A stretch of 64,000 bases of DNA. Origin: Streptomyces sp. A1277. GTDB taxonomy: Bacteria; Actinomycetota; Actinomycetes; Streptomycetales; Streptomycetaceae. Positions within the stretch are counted from its first letter, which is position 1. Every line of letters starts with the position of its first letter. The stretch covers positions 62,001-126,000 of the forward strand of contig NZ_SSBI01000016.1 of the NCBI RefSeq assembly GCF_004795015.1, given 5' to 3'. Positions 26,644-36,061 of the stretch are shown piece by piece. Below the pieces are notes generated by a model. The model had not been told where the DNA came from. It was given only the letters and a program-made list of their open reading frames with translations, and did not search any database. A program made the position numbers and the translations under genes.

Positions 26644-26678
26644 GTCGGCCGCGGCGTCCTTGGGGCGCCGCGGCCGAC
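26644..26678 (+). terminator. Hairpin between adk and map
   Basis: GTCGGCCGCGGCG from about 26644 pairs with CGCCGCGGCCGAC ending near 26678, forming a long GC stem. It lies 30 bases after adk, so it may be partly read through. Confidence 0.6.
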
Positions 26679-26750
26679 TGCTTGCCCCCGTTCCGCCGTA
26701 TCGTGGATTACCCGCTCCCGTCACCGTCCCCACCCGAAAGGCGCCGCAGC

Positions 26751-27587
26751 ATGGTGCAGATCAAGACCCCCGAGCAGATCGCGAAGATGCGCGAGGCGGG
26801 GCTGGTGGTCGCTGCCATCCACGCGGCCACCCGTGAGGCGGCGGTGCCCGGCGCCACCACCCGGGACCTGGACCAGGTCGCCCGCAAGGTGATCGCCGAC
26901 CACGGGGCGAAGTCGAACTTCCTCGGGTACGGCGGGTTCCCCGCGACCATCTGCACCTCGGTCAACGAGGTCGTCGTCCACGGCATCCCGGACGACAAGA
27001 CGGTCCTCAAGGACGGCGACGTCATCTCCATCGACGCCGGCGCGATCGTGGACGGCTGGCACGGCGACGCCGCGTACACGGCCTTCGTCGGCACGGGTCA
27101 CGCTCCGGAGCTGATCGAGCTGTCCCGGGTGACGGAGGAGTCGATGTGGGCCGGCATCGCCGCGATGAAGGTGAACAACCGCCTGGCCGACATCTCCAAG
27201 GCGATCGAGTCCTACATCCGCCGCCAGCCCCGCCCCGCGACCGGCAAGTACGGGATCATCGAGGACTACGGCGGGCACGGCATCGGCACCGAGATGCACA
27301 TGGACCCGCACCTGCTGAACTACGTCTCCCGCAAGCGCGGCAAGGGCATCAAGCTGGTCCCGGGCGTCTGCCTGGCCATCGAGCCCATGGTGTCCCTCGG
27401 TACGCCCCACACGGAGGTGCTGGAGGACGAGTGGACGGTCATCACGACGGACGGCACCTGGTCCTCGCACTGGGAGCACTCGATCGCCCTCACGGAGCAG
27501 GGCCCGCTGGTCCTCACCGCCCCGGACTGCGGCCGCGAGAAGCTGGCTCAGTACGGCGTGGAGGCGGCGCCCGACCCCCTAGGCTGA
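26751..27587 (+). CDS. map: Methionine aminopeptidase, type I
   Basis: Removes N-terminal methionine from new proteins, 278 residues. ATG at 26751 gives MVQIKTPEQIAKMREAG. Metal ligands are visible as Asp in SIDAGAIVDGWHGDAAYT, His in GGHGIGTEMH, and Glu in LAIEPMV and SHWEHSIALT. Confidence 0.98.
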   Translation: MVQIKTPEQIAKMREAGLVVAAIHAATREAAVPGATTRDLDQVARKVIADHGAKSNFLGYGGFPATICTSVNEVVVHGIPDDKTVLKDGDVISIDAGAIVDGWHGDAAYTAFVGTGHAPELIELSRVTEESMWAGIAAMKVNNRLADISKAIESYIRRQPRPATGKYGIIEDYGGHGIGTEMHMDPHLLNYVSRKRGKGIKLVPGVCLAIEPMVSLGTPHTEVLEDEWTVITTDGTWSSHWEHSIALTEQGPLVLTAPDCGREKLAQYGVEAAPDPLG

Positions 27588-27751
27588 TTGGTCCGGGCCC
27601 GGAGGTCTAAGGATCTCCCGGGGTGGGCAAACTTGACGGATTCGTCTTTTGGAGTCCGCTGACGTAGACTGACTCGTCGGCTCTCGTGCATCCGTGTGTC
27701 CGCATGCGGAGGATGAGAGACGATCAAGGTAGCCGATTCGAAAGGCGAAGC

Positions 27752-27973
27752 GTGGCCAAGAAGCAAGGTGCCATCGAAATTGAGGGCACCGTGATCGAGT
27801 CCCTCCCGAACGCCATGTTCAAGGTGGAGCTCCAGAACGGTCACAAGGTCCTCGCGCACATCTCCGGCAAGATGCGTATGCACTACATCCGCATCCTCCC
27901 GGATGACCGGGTCGTCGTGGAGCTGTCTCCGTACGACCTGACGCGTGGCCGGATCGTCTACCGGTACAAGTAG
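27752..27973 (+). CDS. infA: Translation initiation factor IF-1
   Basis: 73-residue S1/OB-fold factor that binds the 30S A site. GTG at 27752 behind AAAGGCGAAG gives [20 protein letters not shown]. The upstream in-frame codons are not conserved. Confidence 0.98.
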   Translation: MAKKQGAIEIEGTVIESLPNAMFKVELQNGHKVLAHISGKMRMHYIRILPDDRVVVELSPYDLTRGRIVYRYK

Positions 27974-28032
27974 ATCTTGCCGCCGCCCGCCTCGGCGCGG
28001 CGTTGGCACTGACCCGGAGAACCTGACATCCC

Positions 28033-28146
28033 ATGAAGGTCAAGCCGAGCGTCAAGAAGATCTGCGACAAGTGCAAGGTGATCCGCCGTCACGGCCGGGT
28101 CATGGTCATCTGCGACAACCTGCGCCACAAGCAGCGCCAGGGCTGA
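28033..28146 (+). CDS. rpmJ: Ribosomal protein L36, zinc-binding form
   Basis: 37 residues, [20 protein letters not shown] then [17 protein letters not shown]. Cys11, Cys14, Cys27 and His32 form the zinc site of the C+ type. It sits between infA and rpsM as in other bacteria. Confidence 0.98.
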   Translation: MKVKPSVKKICDKCKVIRRHGRVMVICDNLRHKQRQG

Positions 28147-28340
28147 CGCACGACCCCCTGCATCTCGCAGTTCTTCGCGCGACGCACGTAATACGTACAT
28201 ACGCAGAGCCCGTCCAAGCCACGGCTGACGACACCTCCGGCGGGGGCCGGGGACCCGGACGTACCACCTCTCCCAGCGAGGGGTCGGCGGTCGGGAGTGG
28301 TTCTGCGGAAGACCCCCGAAATGACAACTGGAGCCATTGA

Positions 28341-28721
28341 ATGGCACGCGTTTCAGGTGTTGACATCCCGCGCGAAAAGCGCGTGGAGGTTGCCCTCACC
28401 TACGTCTTCGGTATCGGGCGCACCCGGTCCAAGGAGATCCTCGCCGCCGCCGGCGTGAACCCGAACACCCGCGTTCGTGACCTGGCCGAAGAGGACCTGG
28501 TCAAGATCCGCGAGTACGTGGACGCCAACCTCCGCACCGAGGGTGACCTCCGCCGCGAGATCCAGGCCGACATCCGCCGCAAGGTCGAGATCGGCTGCTA
28601 CCAGGGTCTGCGTCACCGCCGCGGTCTGCCGGTCCACGGCCAGCGCACCAGCACCAACGCTCGTACCCGCAAGGGTCCGCGTCGCGCGATCGCCGGCAAG
28701 AAGAAGCCGGGCAAGAAGTAG
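28341..28721 (+). CDS. rpsM: Ribosomal protein S13
   Basis: 126-residue 30S head protein that contacts the P-site tRNA. It begins [20 protein letters not shown], includes [20 protein letters not shown] and ends in a lysine-rich tail. The 194-base gap before it (28147-28340) contains GC-rich sequence with no gene. Confidence 0.99.
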   Translation: MARVSGVDIPREKRVEVALTYVFGIGRTRSKEILAAAGVNPNTRVRDLAEEDLVKIREYVDANLRTEGDLRREIQADIRRKVEIGCYQGLRHRRGLPVHGQRTSTNARTRKGPRRAIAGKKKPGKK

Positions 28722-28826
28722 TCCTCAGCGGACGCACTGCGCGCGTCCGGACCTCCGGACAGGCGCAGCAACCAGCGGTCTTCGCTGTAGGACCGATCAC
28801 CTCCCCTCTCCATCTGGAGTCAAGAC

Positions 28827-29231
28827 ATGCCCCCCAAGGGTCGTCAGGGCGCAGCCAAGAAGGTGCGTCGCAAGGAAAAGAAGAACGTCGCTCACGGCCA
28901 CGCGCACATCAAGAGCACGTTCAACAACACCATCGTCTCGATCACGGACCCCTCGGGCAACGTGATCTCCTGGGCCTCCGCCGGCCACGTCGGCTTCAAG
29001 GGCTCGCGCAAGTCCACCCCCTTCGCCGCGCAGATGGCCGCCGAGTCGGCCGCCCGCCGCGCGCAGGAGCACGGCATGCGCAAGGTCGACGTCTTCGTGA
29101 AGGGTCCGGGCTCCGGCCGCGAGACCGCGATCCGCTCGCTCCAGGCCACGGGCCTGGAGGTCGGTTCGATCCAGGACGTCACCCCGACGCCGCACAACGG
29201 CTGCCGTCCGCCGAAGCGTCGCCGCGTCTGA
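28827..29231 (+). CDS. rpsK: Ribosomal protein S11
   Basis: 134-residue 30S platform protein, [20 protein letters not shown], with [15 protein letters not shown] and the C-terminal [14 protein letters not shown] strong hairpin follows. Confidence 0.99.
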   Translation: MPPKGRQGAAKKVRRKEKKNVAHGHAHIKSTFNNTIVSITDPSGNVISWASAGHVGFKGSRKSTPFAAQMAAESAARRAQEHGMRKVDVFVKGPGSGRETAIRSLQATGLEVGSIQDVTPTPHNGCRPPKRRRV

Positions 29232-29271
29232 TCCGTCACGGCCGGTGACGGCCGTACGGCAGGAGCGTGGG

Positions 29272-29310
29272 TACGGGCGGTACGCCCCCTGCGGGGGTGT
29301 ACCGCCCGTA
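29272..29310 (+). terminator. Strong hairpin between rpsK and rpoA
   Basis: TACGGGCGGTACGCCCCC (29272-29289) pairs with GGGGGTGTACCGCCCGTA (29293-29310), with one or two mismatches, followed by TCCTTGTTTC. It looks like an intrinsic terminator or attenuator inside the alpha cluster, so rpoA-rplQ may be expressed partly on their own. Confidence 0.75.
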
Positions 29311-29369
29311 TCCTTGTTTCATCTGTCGGGTGTCAAATAGTGGGCGCCCACGACTGAAGGATTCACATC

Positions 29370-30392
29370 ATGCTGATCGCTCAGCGTCCGTCGCTGACCG
29401 AAGAGGTCGTCGACGAATTCCGCTCGCGCTTCGTCATCGAGCCGCTGGAGCCCGGCTTCGGCTACACGCTCGGCAACTCCCTGCGCCGCACGCTCCTCTC
29501 CTCGATCCCGGGTGCCGCTGTCACCAGCATCCGCATCGACGGTGTCCTGCACGAGTTCACCACCGTGCCGGGCGTCAAGGAGGACGTGACCGACCTCATC
29601 CTCAACATCAAGCAGCTGGTCGTCTCCTCGGAGCACGACGAGCCGGTCGTGATGTACCTGCGCAAGCAGGGCCCCGGCCTGGTCACCGCCGCGGACATCG
29701 CCCCGCCGGCCGGTGTCGAGGTGCACAACCCGGACCTGGTCCTGGCCACGCTGAACGGCAAGGGCAAGCTGGAGATGGAGCTGACCGTCGAGCGCGGTCG
29801 CGGCTACGTCTCCGCCGTCCAGAACAAGCAGGTCGGCCAGGAGATCGGCCGCATCCCGGTCGACTCCATCTACTCGCCGGTGCTCAAGGTCACGTACAAG
29901 GTCGAGGCGACCCGTGTCGAGCAGCGCACCGACTTCGACAAGCTGATCGTCGACGTCGAGACCAAGCAGGCCATGCGTCCCCGTGACGCCATGGCGTCGG
30001 CCGGTAAGACCCTGGTCGAGCTGTTCGGTCTGGCGCGCGAGCTCAACATCGACGCCGAGGGCATCGACATGGGCCCGTCGCCGACGGACGCCGCGCTCGC
30101 GGCCGACCTGGCGCTGCCGATCGAGGAGCTGGAGCTCACGGTCCGCTCGTACAACTGCCTCAAGCGCGAGGGCATCCACTCGGTGGGCGAGCTGGTGGCC
30201 CGCTCCGAGGCGGACCTGCTCGACATCCGCAACTTCGGTGCGAAGTCGATCGACGAGGTCAAGGCGAAGCTGGCCGGTATGGGCCTGGCGCTGAAGGACT
30301 CGCCTCCCGGCTTCGACCCGACCGCCGCCGCGGACGCCTTCGGCGCCGACGACGACGCGGACGCCGGGTTCGTGGAGACCGAGCAGTACTGA
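29370..30392 (+). CDS. rpoA: RNA polymerase alpha subunit
   Basis: 340 residues. The N-terminal domain has the dimer/assembly motif [20 protein letters not shown]. The C-terminal domain has [20 protein letters not shown] and [15 protein letters not shown], which contact DNA and activators. It ends in an acidic Asp/Ala tail. Confidence 0.99.
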   Translation: MLIAQRPSLTEEVVDEFRSRFVIEPLEPGFGYTLGNSLRRTLLSSIPGAAVTSIRIDGVLHEFTTVPGVKEDVTDLILNIKQLVVSSEHDEPVVMYLRKQGPGLVTAADIAPPAGVEVHNPDLVLATLNGKGKLEMELTVERGRGYVSAVQNKQVGQEIGRIPVDSIYSPVLKVTYKVEATRVEQRTDFDKLIVDVETKQAMRPRDAMASAGKTLVELFGLARELNIDAEGIDMGPSPTDAALAADLALPIEELELTVRSYNCLKREGIHSVGELVARSEADLLDIRNFGAKSIDEVKAKLAGMGLALKDSPPGFDPTAAADAFGADDDADAGFVETEQY

Positions 30393-30417
30393 GCCCGGAC
30401 CCCGGGTCGAGGGCTTC

Positions 30418-30442
30418 GTCCTCAATCGCCGGACGGGCTTGA
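30418..30442 (+). repeat. Dispersed 25-bp intergenic repeat, copy 1
   Basis: GTCCTCAATCGCC followed by GGACGGGCTTGA. It lies between rpoA and rplQ and matches copies at 34565, 49657 and 57577. TCAA/TTGA and GCC/GGC can pair into a small imperfect hairpin. Confidence 0.8.
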
Positions 30443-30527
30443 AAGGAAGACTTCCGCGTGGCGACCGTCGCGCGGGAACTGACACCGGTACCTGATACGG
30501 CCGGTGCAGCACACAAGGAGAAAACCC

Positions 30528-31031
30528 ATGCCGAAGCCCGCCAAGGGTGCCCGTCTGGGCGGCAGCGCCGCGCACGAGAAGCTTCTTCTCAACAACCTCG
30601 CGAAGTCGCTGTTCGAGCACGGCCGCATCACCACGACCGAGGCCAAGGCCCGCCGCCTGCGTCCGGTCGCGGAGCGTTTCATCACCAAGGCGAAGAAGGG
30701 CGACATCCACAACCGTCGCCTGGTGCTGCAGTCGATCACGGACAAGGGCGTCGTCCACACGCTCTTCACCGAGATCGCCCCGCGGTACGAGAACCGCCCC
30801 GGTGGTTACACCCGCATCACCAAGATCGGCAACCGCCGTGGCGACAACGCCCCGATGGCCGTCATCGAGCTGGTCGAGGCGCTGACCGTGGCGCAGCAGG
30901 CCACCGGTGAGGCCGAGGCCGCCACCAAGCGTGCGGTCAAGGAAGACGCGGCCAAGAAGGACGAGACCCCGGTCGAGTCCGTCGAGTCCGTCGAGTCCGT
31001 CGAGGACGCGAAGGACGCGAAGGACGCCTGA
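30528..31031 (+). CDS. rplQ: Ribosomal protein L17
   Basis: 167-residue 50S tunnel-exit protein. ATG at 30528 behind AAGGAG gives [20 protein letters not shown]. The conserved core ends near residue 120. The tail carries tandem VES (three) and DAK repeats from 9-bp DNA repeats at 30970-31028, a likely variable, dispensable extension. Confidence 0.98.
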   Translation: MPKPAKGARLGGSAAHEKLLLNNLAKSLFEHGRITTTEAKARRLRPVAERFITKAKKGDIHNRRLVLQSITDKGVVHTLFTEIAPRYENRPGGYTRITKIGNRRGDNAPMAVIELVEALTVAQQATGEAEAATKRAVKEDAAKKDETPVESVESVESVEDAKDAKDA

Positions 31032-31048
31032 GCGTTCCGGAACCACTG

Positions 31049-31088
31049 AACGGGTCCGCATCACCCTTCGGGGCGGTGCGGGCCCGTT
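31049..31088 (+). terminator. Terminator of the alpha cluster
   Basis: AACGGGTCCGCATCACCC (31049-31066) pairs with GGGCGGTGCGGGCCCGTT (31071-31088) around TTCG. It lies 17 bases after rplQ. Confidence 0.75.
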
Positions 31089-31119
31089 CGGCTGTGCGGG
31101 ATCTTGAGAGGATGCGCTG

Positions 31120-31974
31120 GTGAGTGACGAGGTGGAGCCCGGCTTCGTACGGGTGCGGCTGGACCTGGCCTATGACGGCAAGGACTTCTCGGGCTGGGCG
31201 AAGCAGACCGCACGGCGGACGGTCCAGGGGGAGATCGAGGATGCGCTGCGGACCGTGACCCGTTCCTCGCGCACGTACGACCTGACGGTGGCCGGGCGCA
31301 CCGATGCCGGGGTGCACGCCCGCGGTCAGGTGGCCCATGTGGACCTGCCGGCCGAGGTGTGGGCCGAGCACGCGGAGAAGCTGCTGCGGCGGCTGGCCGG
31401 GCGGATGGCGCCCGATGTGCGGGTGTGGCGTGTCGCGGAGGCGCCGGCCGGGTTCAACGCCCGGTTCTCGGCCCTGTGGCGCCGGTACGCGTACCGGGTG
31501 GCGGACCGGCCGGGCGGGGTGGACCCGCTGGTGCGGGGCCATGTGCTGTGGCACGACCGGCCGTTGGACGTGGCCGCGATGAACGCCGCGGCGGCGCGCA
31601 TGACCGGGGAGCACGACTTCGCCGCGTACTGCAAGAAGCGCGAGGGCGCGACGACCATCCGGACGCTGCAGAAGCTGAGTTGGGTACGGGACGAGGCGTC
31701 CGGGGTCATCACCGGGACCGTGCAGGCCGACGCCTTCTGCCACAACATGGTGCGCGCCCTGGTGGGGGCGATGCTGTTCGTGGGCGACGGGCGCCGCCCC
31801 GACCCGTGGCCGGCCGAGGTGCTGGCGGCGGGGGTGCGCGACCCGGGGGTGCACGTGGTGCGCCCGCACGGGCTGACGCTGGAGGAAGTGGCGTACCCGG
31901 CCGACGAGTTGCTGGCGGCGCGGGCGGTGGAGGCCCGCAATGTGCGGACCCTGCCGGGGGCGGGCTGCTGCTGA
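31120..31974 (+). CDS. truA: tRNA pseudouridine(38-40) synthase
   Basis: Modifies uridines in the anticodon arm, 284 residues. The catalytic Asp lies in [27 protein letters not shown] and [14 protein letters not shown] are the other family blocks. A GTG at 31120 follows GAGAGGATGCGCTG, which could be either a ribosome binding site or a -10 box of a leaderless mRNA. Confidence 0.96.
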   Translation: MSDEVEPGFVRVRLDLAYDGKDFSGWAKQTARRTVQGEIEDALRTVTRSSRTYDLTVAGRTDAGVHARGQVAHVDLPAEVWAEHAEKLLRRLAGRMAPDVRVWRVAEAPAGFNARFSALWRRYAYRVADRPGGVDPLVRGHVLWHDRPLDVAAMNAAAARMTGEHDFAAYCKKREGATTIRTLQKLSWVRDEASGVITGTVQADAFCHNMVRALVGAMLFVGDGRRPDPWPAEVLAAGVRDPGVHVVRPHGLTLEEVAYPADELLAARAVEARNVRTLPGAGCC

Positions 31975-31984
31975 GCCGGGAGGG

Positions 31985-32857
31985 TCAGGTCGTGGTGATG
32001 TCCGCGGCGGCCGATGCCTGGACCTCGCCGCGGTGGCGGATCTGGCGGAAGGTGAAGTTCGTCAGGTCGTCGCCGGTGGCGTACACGTCCTTGTCGCCCT
32101 TGGTGACGTTCTTGCCGCTGGTGAAGCCGCCGACCGTGAAGTAGGCGTACCTGCCGTAGGAGTTGGCGGTGCGGCGGCAGATCGCGCCGTCGCGGCAGAA
32201 GACGGGGACGCCCGACCCGCTCAGCGAGGCGAGGCCGCCGCTGGCCTGCTGGGCGGTCTTCTTGGCCTGCGCCTCCGTCTTGAAGACGGCGATGCCGACG
32301 GTGACCGCCACGCCGTTGCGGCTGTACGTGGCGCGGATGACCTGGTCGCAGCCGTTGGCGGTGAGGATCGAGCCGAGCGCGCCCTGTGTGGTGGTGGCGC
32401 ACCGGGTGGTGCTGTGGGTGGCGCCCTTGGCGTAGACGCGGTCGCCTGAGGTGAGGGTCTTGCCGGGGTAGAAGGCGTTGACGGTGACGGGCAGCCGGTC
32501 CTTCTTCGCGTCGGATATGTAGTCCTTGGGGTCCGGCGGGGGCGGTGGCGCCACCGAGGAGAAGGACGGCTCGGGCTCGGTGGTCTCGCTGGGCAGCGCG
32601 CTCGCCGAGGGCAGTTCGCCGGCGTGCTTGCCGGCGGCCCCGTCGGAGTGGTTGCTGTTGGCGGTGATGACCGCGGTCGCCACGATCGCGGCGACCGCGG
32701 CGGTGGCCAGGGCGCCTCCGCCGATCAGCAGCCACTTCTTCCGCCTGGCGCGCGACTCGGACGCCTCGGCCAGTGCCTCCCAGTCCGGAGTCCCGTTGTT
32801 CCCCGGCCCCGCCGGTCCCGCCGGCCCCCAGGAGGGCCCCCCTTGCCCAAAGCTCAT
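31985..32857 (-). CDS. Membrane-anchored protein of unknown function
   Basis: 290 residues from ATG at 32857. The N-terminus is Gly/Pro-rich (MSFGQGGPSWGPAGPAGPG), then a basic RARRKK and one membrane segment at about residues 38-62. A Ser/Pro/Glu linker follows, and then an extracytoplasmic domain with four cysteines (TTRCATT, NGCDQ, VFCRDG, AICRRT). No family was recognised. It is convergent with truA and divergent from the ABC-F gene. Confidence 0.85.
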   Translation of the reverse strand: MSFGQGGPSWGPAGPAGPGNNGTPDWEALAEASESRARRKKWLLIGGGALATAAVAAIVATAVITANSNHSDGAAGKHAGELPSASALPSETTEPEPSFSSVAPPPPPDPKDYISDAKKDRLPVTVNAFYPGKTLTSGDRVYAKGATHSTTRCATTTQGALGSILTANGCDQVIRATYSRNGVAVTVGIAVFKTEAQAKKTAQQASGGLASLSGSGVPVFCRDGAICRRTANSYGRYAYFTVGGFTSGKNVTKGDKDVYATGDDLTNFTFRQIRHRGEVQASAAADITTT

Positions 32858-32887
32858 GCCGCGCATCCTAGACGGCCCGCAAACCGG

Positions 32888-32917
32888 TTGGGCCATTGCT
32901 TCGCGGCCCGTGACAAT
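32888..32917 (+). promoter_or_regulatory. Promoter of ABC-F gene, leaderless
   Basis: TTGGGC (32888-32893) and GACAAT (32912-32917) are 18 bases apart. The -10 box ends seven bases before the ATG at 32925, which fits a leaderless transcript and supports that start. Confidence 0.55.
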
Positions 32918-32924
32918 GCTGTGC

Positions 32925-34544
32925 ATGGGACATCTCGAAGCAGGCCATCTTGAGTACTACCTACCGGACGGGCGGGTGCTGCTCGGCGATGCTTCGTTCC
33001 GGGTGGCCGACGGTGCCGTGGTCGCCCTCGTCGGGGCGAACGGCGCCGGCAAGACCACGTTGCTGCGGCTGCTCGCCGGGGAGCTCCAGCCGCACGGCGG
33101 CTCGGTCTCGGTGAGCGGCGGGCTCGGCGTGATGCGGCAGTTCGTCGGGTCGGTGCGCGACGAGCGTACGGTCCGCGACCTGCTGGTCTCCGTCGCGCAG
33201 CCGCGTATCCGGGAGGCCGCGCTCGCCGTCGACCGGGCCGAGGAGCGCATCCTCACCGTGGACGACGAGGCCGCGCAGATGGCGTACGCGCAGGCGCTGA
33301 GCGACTGGGCGGAGGTGCGGGGGTACGAGGCCGAGACGCTCTGGGACATGTGCACGATGGCCGCGCTCGGCATCCCGTACGAGAAGGCGCAGTGGCGTGA
33401 GGTGCGCACGCTGTCCGGCGGTGAGCAGAAGCGGCTGGTCCTGGAGGCGCTGCTGCGCGGGCCCGACGAGGTGCTGCTGCTGGACGAGCCGGACAACTAT
33501 CTGGACGTGCCGGGCAAGCGGTGGCTGGAGGAGAGGCTGAAGGAGACCCGTAAGACGGTCCTCTTCGTCTCGCACGACCGCGAGCTGCTGTCCCGGGCGG
33601 CGCAGAAGATCGTCAGCGTGGAGCCGGGCCCGGCCGGCAGCGACGTATGGGTGCACGGGGGCGGCTTCGACACGTACCACCAGGCCCGCAAGGAGCGGTT
33701 CGCGCGCTTCGAGGAGCTGCTGCGGCGCTGGGAGGAGGAGCACAAGCGGCTGAAGGCGCTCGTGCTGCGGCTGCGGCAGCAGGCGGCGAACAGCCCCGAC
33801 ATGGCGAGCCGCTACCACGCGATGCAGACCCGCTTCAAGAAGTTCGAGGAGGCGGGCCCGCCGCCGGAGCCGCCGCGCGAGCAGGACATCCGGATGCGGC
33901 TGCGCGGCGGCCGGACCGGGGTGCGGGCGGTGACCTGCGTGAACCTGGAGCTGACCGGCCTGATGGCCCCGTTCGACCTGGAGATCTACTACGGGGAGCG
34001 GGTCGCGGTCCTCGGCTCCAACGGTTCGGGGAAGTCCCACTTCCTGCGGCTGCTGGCGGGCGAGCCGGTCGCGCACACGGGGGAGTGGAAGCTCGGCGCG
34101 CGGGTGGTGCCCGGCCACTTCGCGCAGACCCACGCGCACCCGGAGCTGCTGGGCCGCACGCTGGTCGACATCCTGTGGACGGAGCACGCCAAGGACCGGG
34201 GCGCGGCGATGTCCGTGCTGCGGCGCTACGAGCTGGAGCGGCAGGGCGACCAGCCGTTCGAGAAGCTGTCCGGCGGCCAGCAGGCCCGGTTGCAGATCCT
34301 GCTCCTGGAGCTGTCCGGCACGACAGCGCTGCTGCTGGACGAGCCGACGGACAACCTGGACCTGGAATCGGCCGAGGCGTTGCAGGACGGTCTGGAGGCG
34401 TACGACGGCACGGTGCTGGCCGTCACGCACGACCGGTGGTTCGCGAAGGGCTTCGACCGGTTCCTGGTCTTCGGTTCGGACGGGGTCGTACGGGAGACGC
34501 CGGAGCCGGTGTGGGACGAGCGGCGGGTGGAGCGGGCGCGGTGA
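32925..34544 (+). CDS. ABC-F family ATPase
   Basis: 539-residue soluble protein with two ABC domains and no membrane segments. Domain 1 has GANGAGKTT, LSGGEQKR and LLLDEPDNYLD. A charged inter-domain linker follows (about residues 250-325). Domain 2 has GSNGSGKSH, LSGGQQARL and LLLDEPTDNLD. ABC-F proteins act on the ribosome, either as translation factors or as antibiotic-protection factors. The ribosomal neighbourhood favours a housekeeping role, but resistance cannot be excluded. The ATG at 32925 is preferred over longer in-frame starts. Confidence 0.92.
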   Translation: MGHLEAGHLEYYLPDGRVLLGDASFRVADGAVVALVGANGAGKTTLLRLLAGELQPHGGSVSVSGGLGVMRQFVGSVRDERTVRDLLVSVAQPRIREAALAVDRAEERILTVDDEAAQMAYAQALSDWAEVRGYEAETLWDMCTMAALGIPYEKAQWREVRTLSGGEQKRLVLEALLRGPDEVLLLDEPDNYLDVPGKRWLEERLKETRKTVLFVSHDRELLSRAAQKIVSVEPGPAGSDVWVHGGGFDTYHQARKERFARFEELLRRWEEEHKRLKALVLRLRQQAANSPDMASRYHAMQTRFKKFEEAGPPPEPPREQDIRMRLRGGRTGVRAVTCVNLELTGLMAPFDLEIYYGERVAVLGSNGSGKSHFLRLLAGEPVAHTGEWKLGARVVPGHFAQTHAHPELLGRTLVDILWTEHAKDRGAAMSVLRRYELERQGDQPFEKLSGGQQARLQILLLELSGTTALLLDEPTDNLDLESAEALQDGLEAYDGTVLAVTHDRWFAKGFDRFLVFGSDGVVRETPEPVWDERRVERAR

Positions 34545-34564
34545 CGCGGGGGCGGGGCGTGCTG

Positions 34565-34589
34565 TCAAGCCCGTCCGGCGATTGAGGAC
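34565..34589 (-). repeat. Dispersed 25-bp intergenic repeat, copy 2
   Basis: TCAAGCCCGTCC followed by GGCGATTGAGGAC, the reverse orientation of copies 1 and 3. It lies just after the ABC-F gene. Confidence 0.8.
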
Positions 34590-34656
34590 GGAACCCTCCG
34601 CTCGGACCGGGGCGAGCCCCCGAGGTGGCGCCCGCCCCAGGGCCCGGCCCCGCGTT

Positions 34657-34686
34657 TTGACCCGTCCGGGGCGCGGCGGGTACTGT
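34657..34686 (+). promoter_or_regulatory. Promoter of rplM-rpsI
   Basis: TTGACC (34657-34662) and TACTGT (34681-34686) are separated by 18 bases. The leader to rplM would be about 180 bases and contains no gene. In other bacteria L13 leaders are autoregulatory. No obvious equivalent was recognised here. Confidence 0.6.
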
Positions 34687-34871
34687 CGAGGATTGTTATA
34701 CGTATCGGCCGCACCGTTCTCACGCGAGCGACCCTTGCGTAGGTTCTCTGGAGCAGTTACCAGTGGCTCGCATACGGGCATCGTCCCCGGCATTGTGAGC
34801 CCCAGCTGCATGATCGCTTCAGAGGTGTCGTGTGTATGGACCCCATCCACTGAAGAAGCGAAGGCTACGAA

Positions 34872-35315
34872 GTGCGTACGTACAGCCCCAAGCCCGGCGA
34901 TGTCACTCGCCAGTGGCACATCATCGACGCGCAGGACATCGTCCTGGGCCGTCTGGCCACCACGGCTGCGAACCTCCTCCGAGGCAAGCACAAGGCGATC
35001 TACGCCCCCCACATGGACATGGGCGACTTCGTCATCATCATCAACGCCGACAAGGTGCACCTGTCGGGCAACAAGAAGACCCAGAAGATGGCGTACCGCC
35101 ACTCCGGGTTCCCGGGTGGTCTGCGCTCCGTGCGCTACGACGAGCTCCTCTCGAAGAACCCCGAGAAGGCCGTCGAGAAGGCCATCAAGGGCATGATCCC
35201 CAAGAACTCCCTGGGCCGCCAGATGATCTCGAAGCTGAAGGTCTACGCGGGCGACCAGCACCCGCACGCTGCGCAGCAGCCGGTCCCGTACGAGATCACC
35301 CAGGTCGCGCAGTAG
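34872..35315 (+). CDS. rplM: Ribosomal protein L13
   Basis: 147-residue early-assembly 50S protein, starting with GTG ([20 protein letters not shown]). It contains [17 protein letters not shown] and [12 protein letters not shown]. It is followed by rpsI after 45 bases in the usual pair. Confidence 0.99.
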   Translation: MRTYSPKPGDVTRQWHIIDAQDIVLGRLATTAANLLRGKHKAIYAPHMDMGDFVIIINADKVHLSGNKKTQKMAYRHSGFPGGLRSVRYDELLSKNPEKAVEKAIKGMIPKNSLGRQMISKLKVYAGDQHPHAAQQPVPYEITQVAQ

Positions 35316-35360
35316 TTCCGGCCTCCCCCCAAAGACGTAAAGAAAGATCTGAGGAGAATC

Positions 35361-35897
35361 GTGGCCGAGACCACTGTTGAGACGACCACCGACGAGCCTG
35401 TGGGCACCGAGGGCGAGGAGACCTTCGCCGAGGTGACCACCTTCGAGTCGGAGGTCCCCGTCGAGGGTGAGTACACCTCCGAGTCGCTCGCCGGCCGCTT
35501 CGGCGACCCGCAGCCCGCCGCCGGCCTTGGCCGTCGCAAGAACGCCATCGCCCGCGTCCGGATCGTTCCGGGCACCGGCAAGTGGAAGATCAACGGCCGC
35601 ACCCTTGAGGGCTACTTCCCGAACAAGGTGCACCAGCAGGAAGTCAACGAGCCCTTCAAGGTGCTCGAGCTCGACGGCCGCTACGACGTCATCGCCCGCA
35701 TCTCGGGTGGCGGCGTCTCGGGTCAGGCCGGCGCCCTGCGCCTCGGTGTGGCCCGTGCGCTGAACGAGGCGGACGTGGACAACAACCGCGCCACGCTGAA
35801 GAAGGCCGGCTTCCTCTCCCGCGACGACCGTGCGGTCGAGCGCAAGAAGGCCGGTCTCAAGAAGGCCCGCAAGGCCCCGCAGTACAGCAAGCGCTAA
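35361..35897 (+). CDS. rpsI: Ribosomal protein S9
   Basis: 178-residue 30S protein with GTG start at 35361 behind GAGGAGAA. The first 50 or so residues are an acidic, Thr/Glu-rich extension typical of actinobacteria. The core has [20 protein letters not shown] and ends [12 protein letters not shown], whose tail reaches the P-site tRNA. Confidence 0.99.
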   Translation: MAETTVETTTDEPVGTEGEETFAEVTTFESEVPVEGEYTSESLAGRFGDPQPAAGLGRRKNAIARVRIVPGTGKWKINGRTLEGYFPNKVHQQEVNEPFKVLELDGRYDVIARISGGGVSGQAGALRLGVARALNEADVDNNRATLKKAGFLSRDDRAVERKKAGLKKARKAPQYSKR

Positions 35898-35924
35898 ACC
35901 GCCTGCTCACCCGCGTTATACGTT

Positions 35925-35957
35925 CGCCCCGGCGGCACACCTCGTGCTGCCGGGGCG
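35925..35957 (+). terminator. Terminator after rpsI
   Basis: CGCCCCGGCGGCAC (35925-35938) pairs with GTGCTGCCGGGGCG (35944-35957), with one mismatch, followed by TTCGTTTA. Confidence 0.85.
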
Positions 35958-36061
35958 TTCGTTTATCGACATCCTCGGGCATATAACGACATAAGGCGTT
36001 CATAGGCTTGTTGGTTGCTTGATCTGAACTATGCGTTTCGGAGCACTTTCGGAGGACACCA

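Noticed and set aside
32961..35633. 890-codon minus-strand frame
   Set aside because: Antisense to the ABC-F gene, rplM and part of rpsI; no conserved motif.
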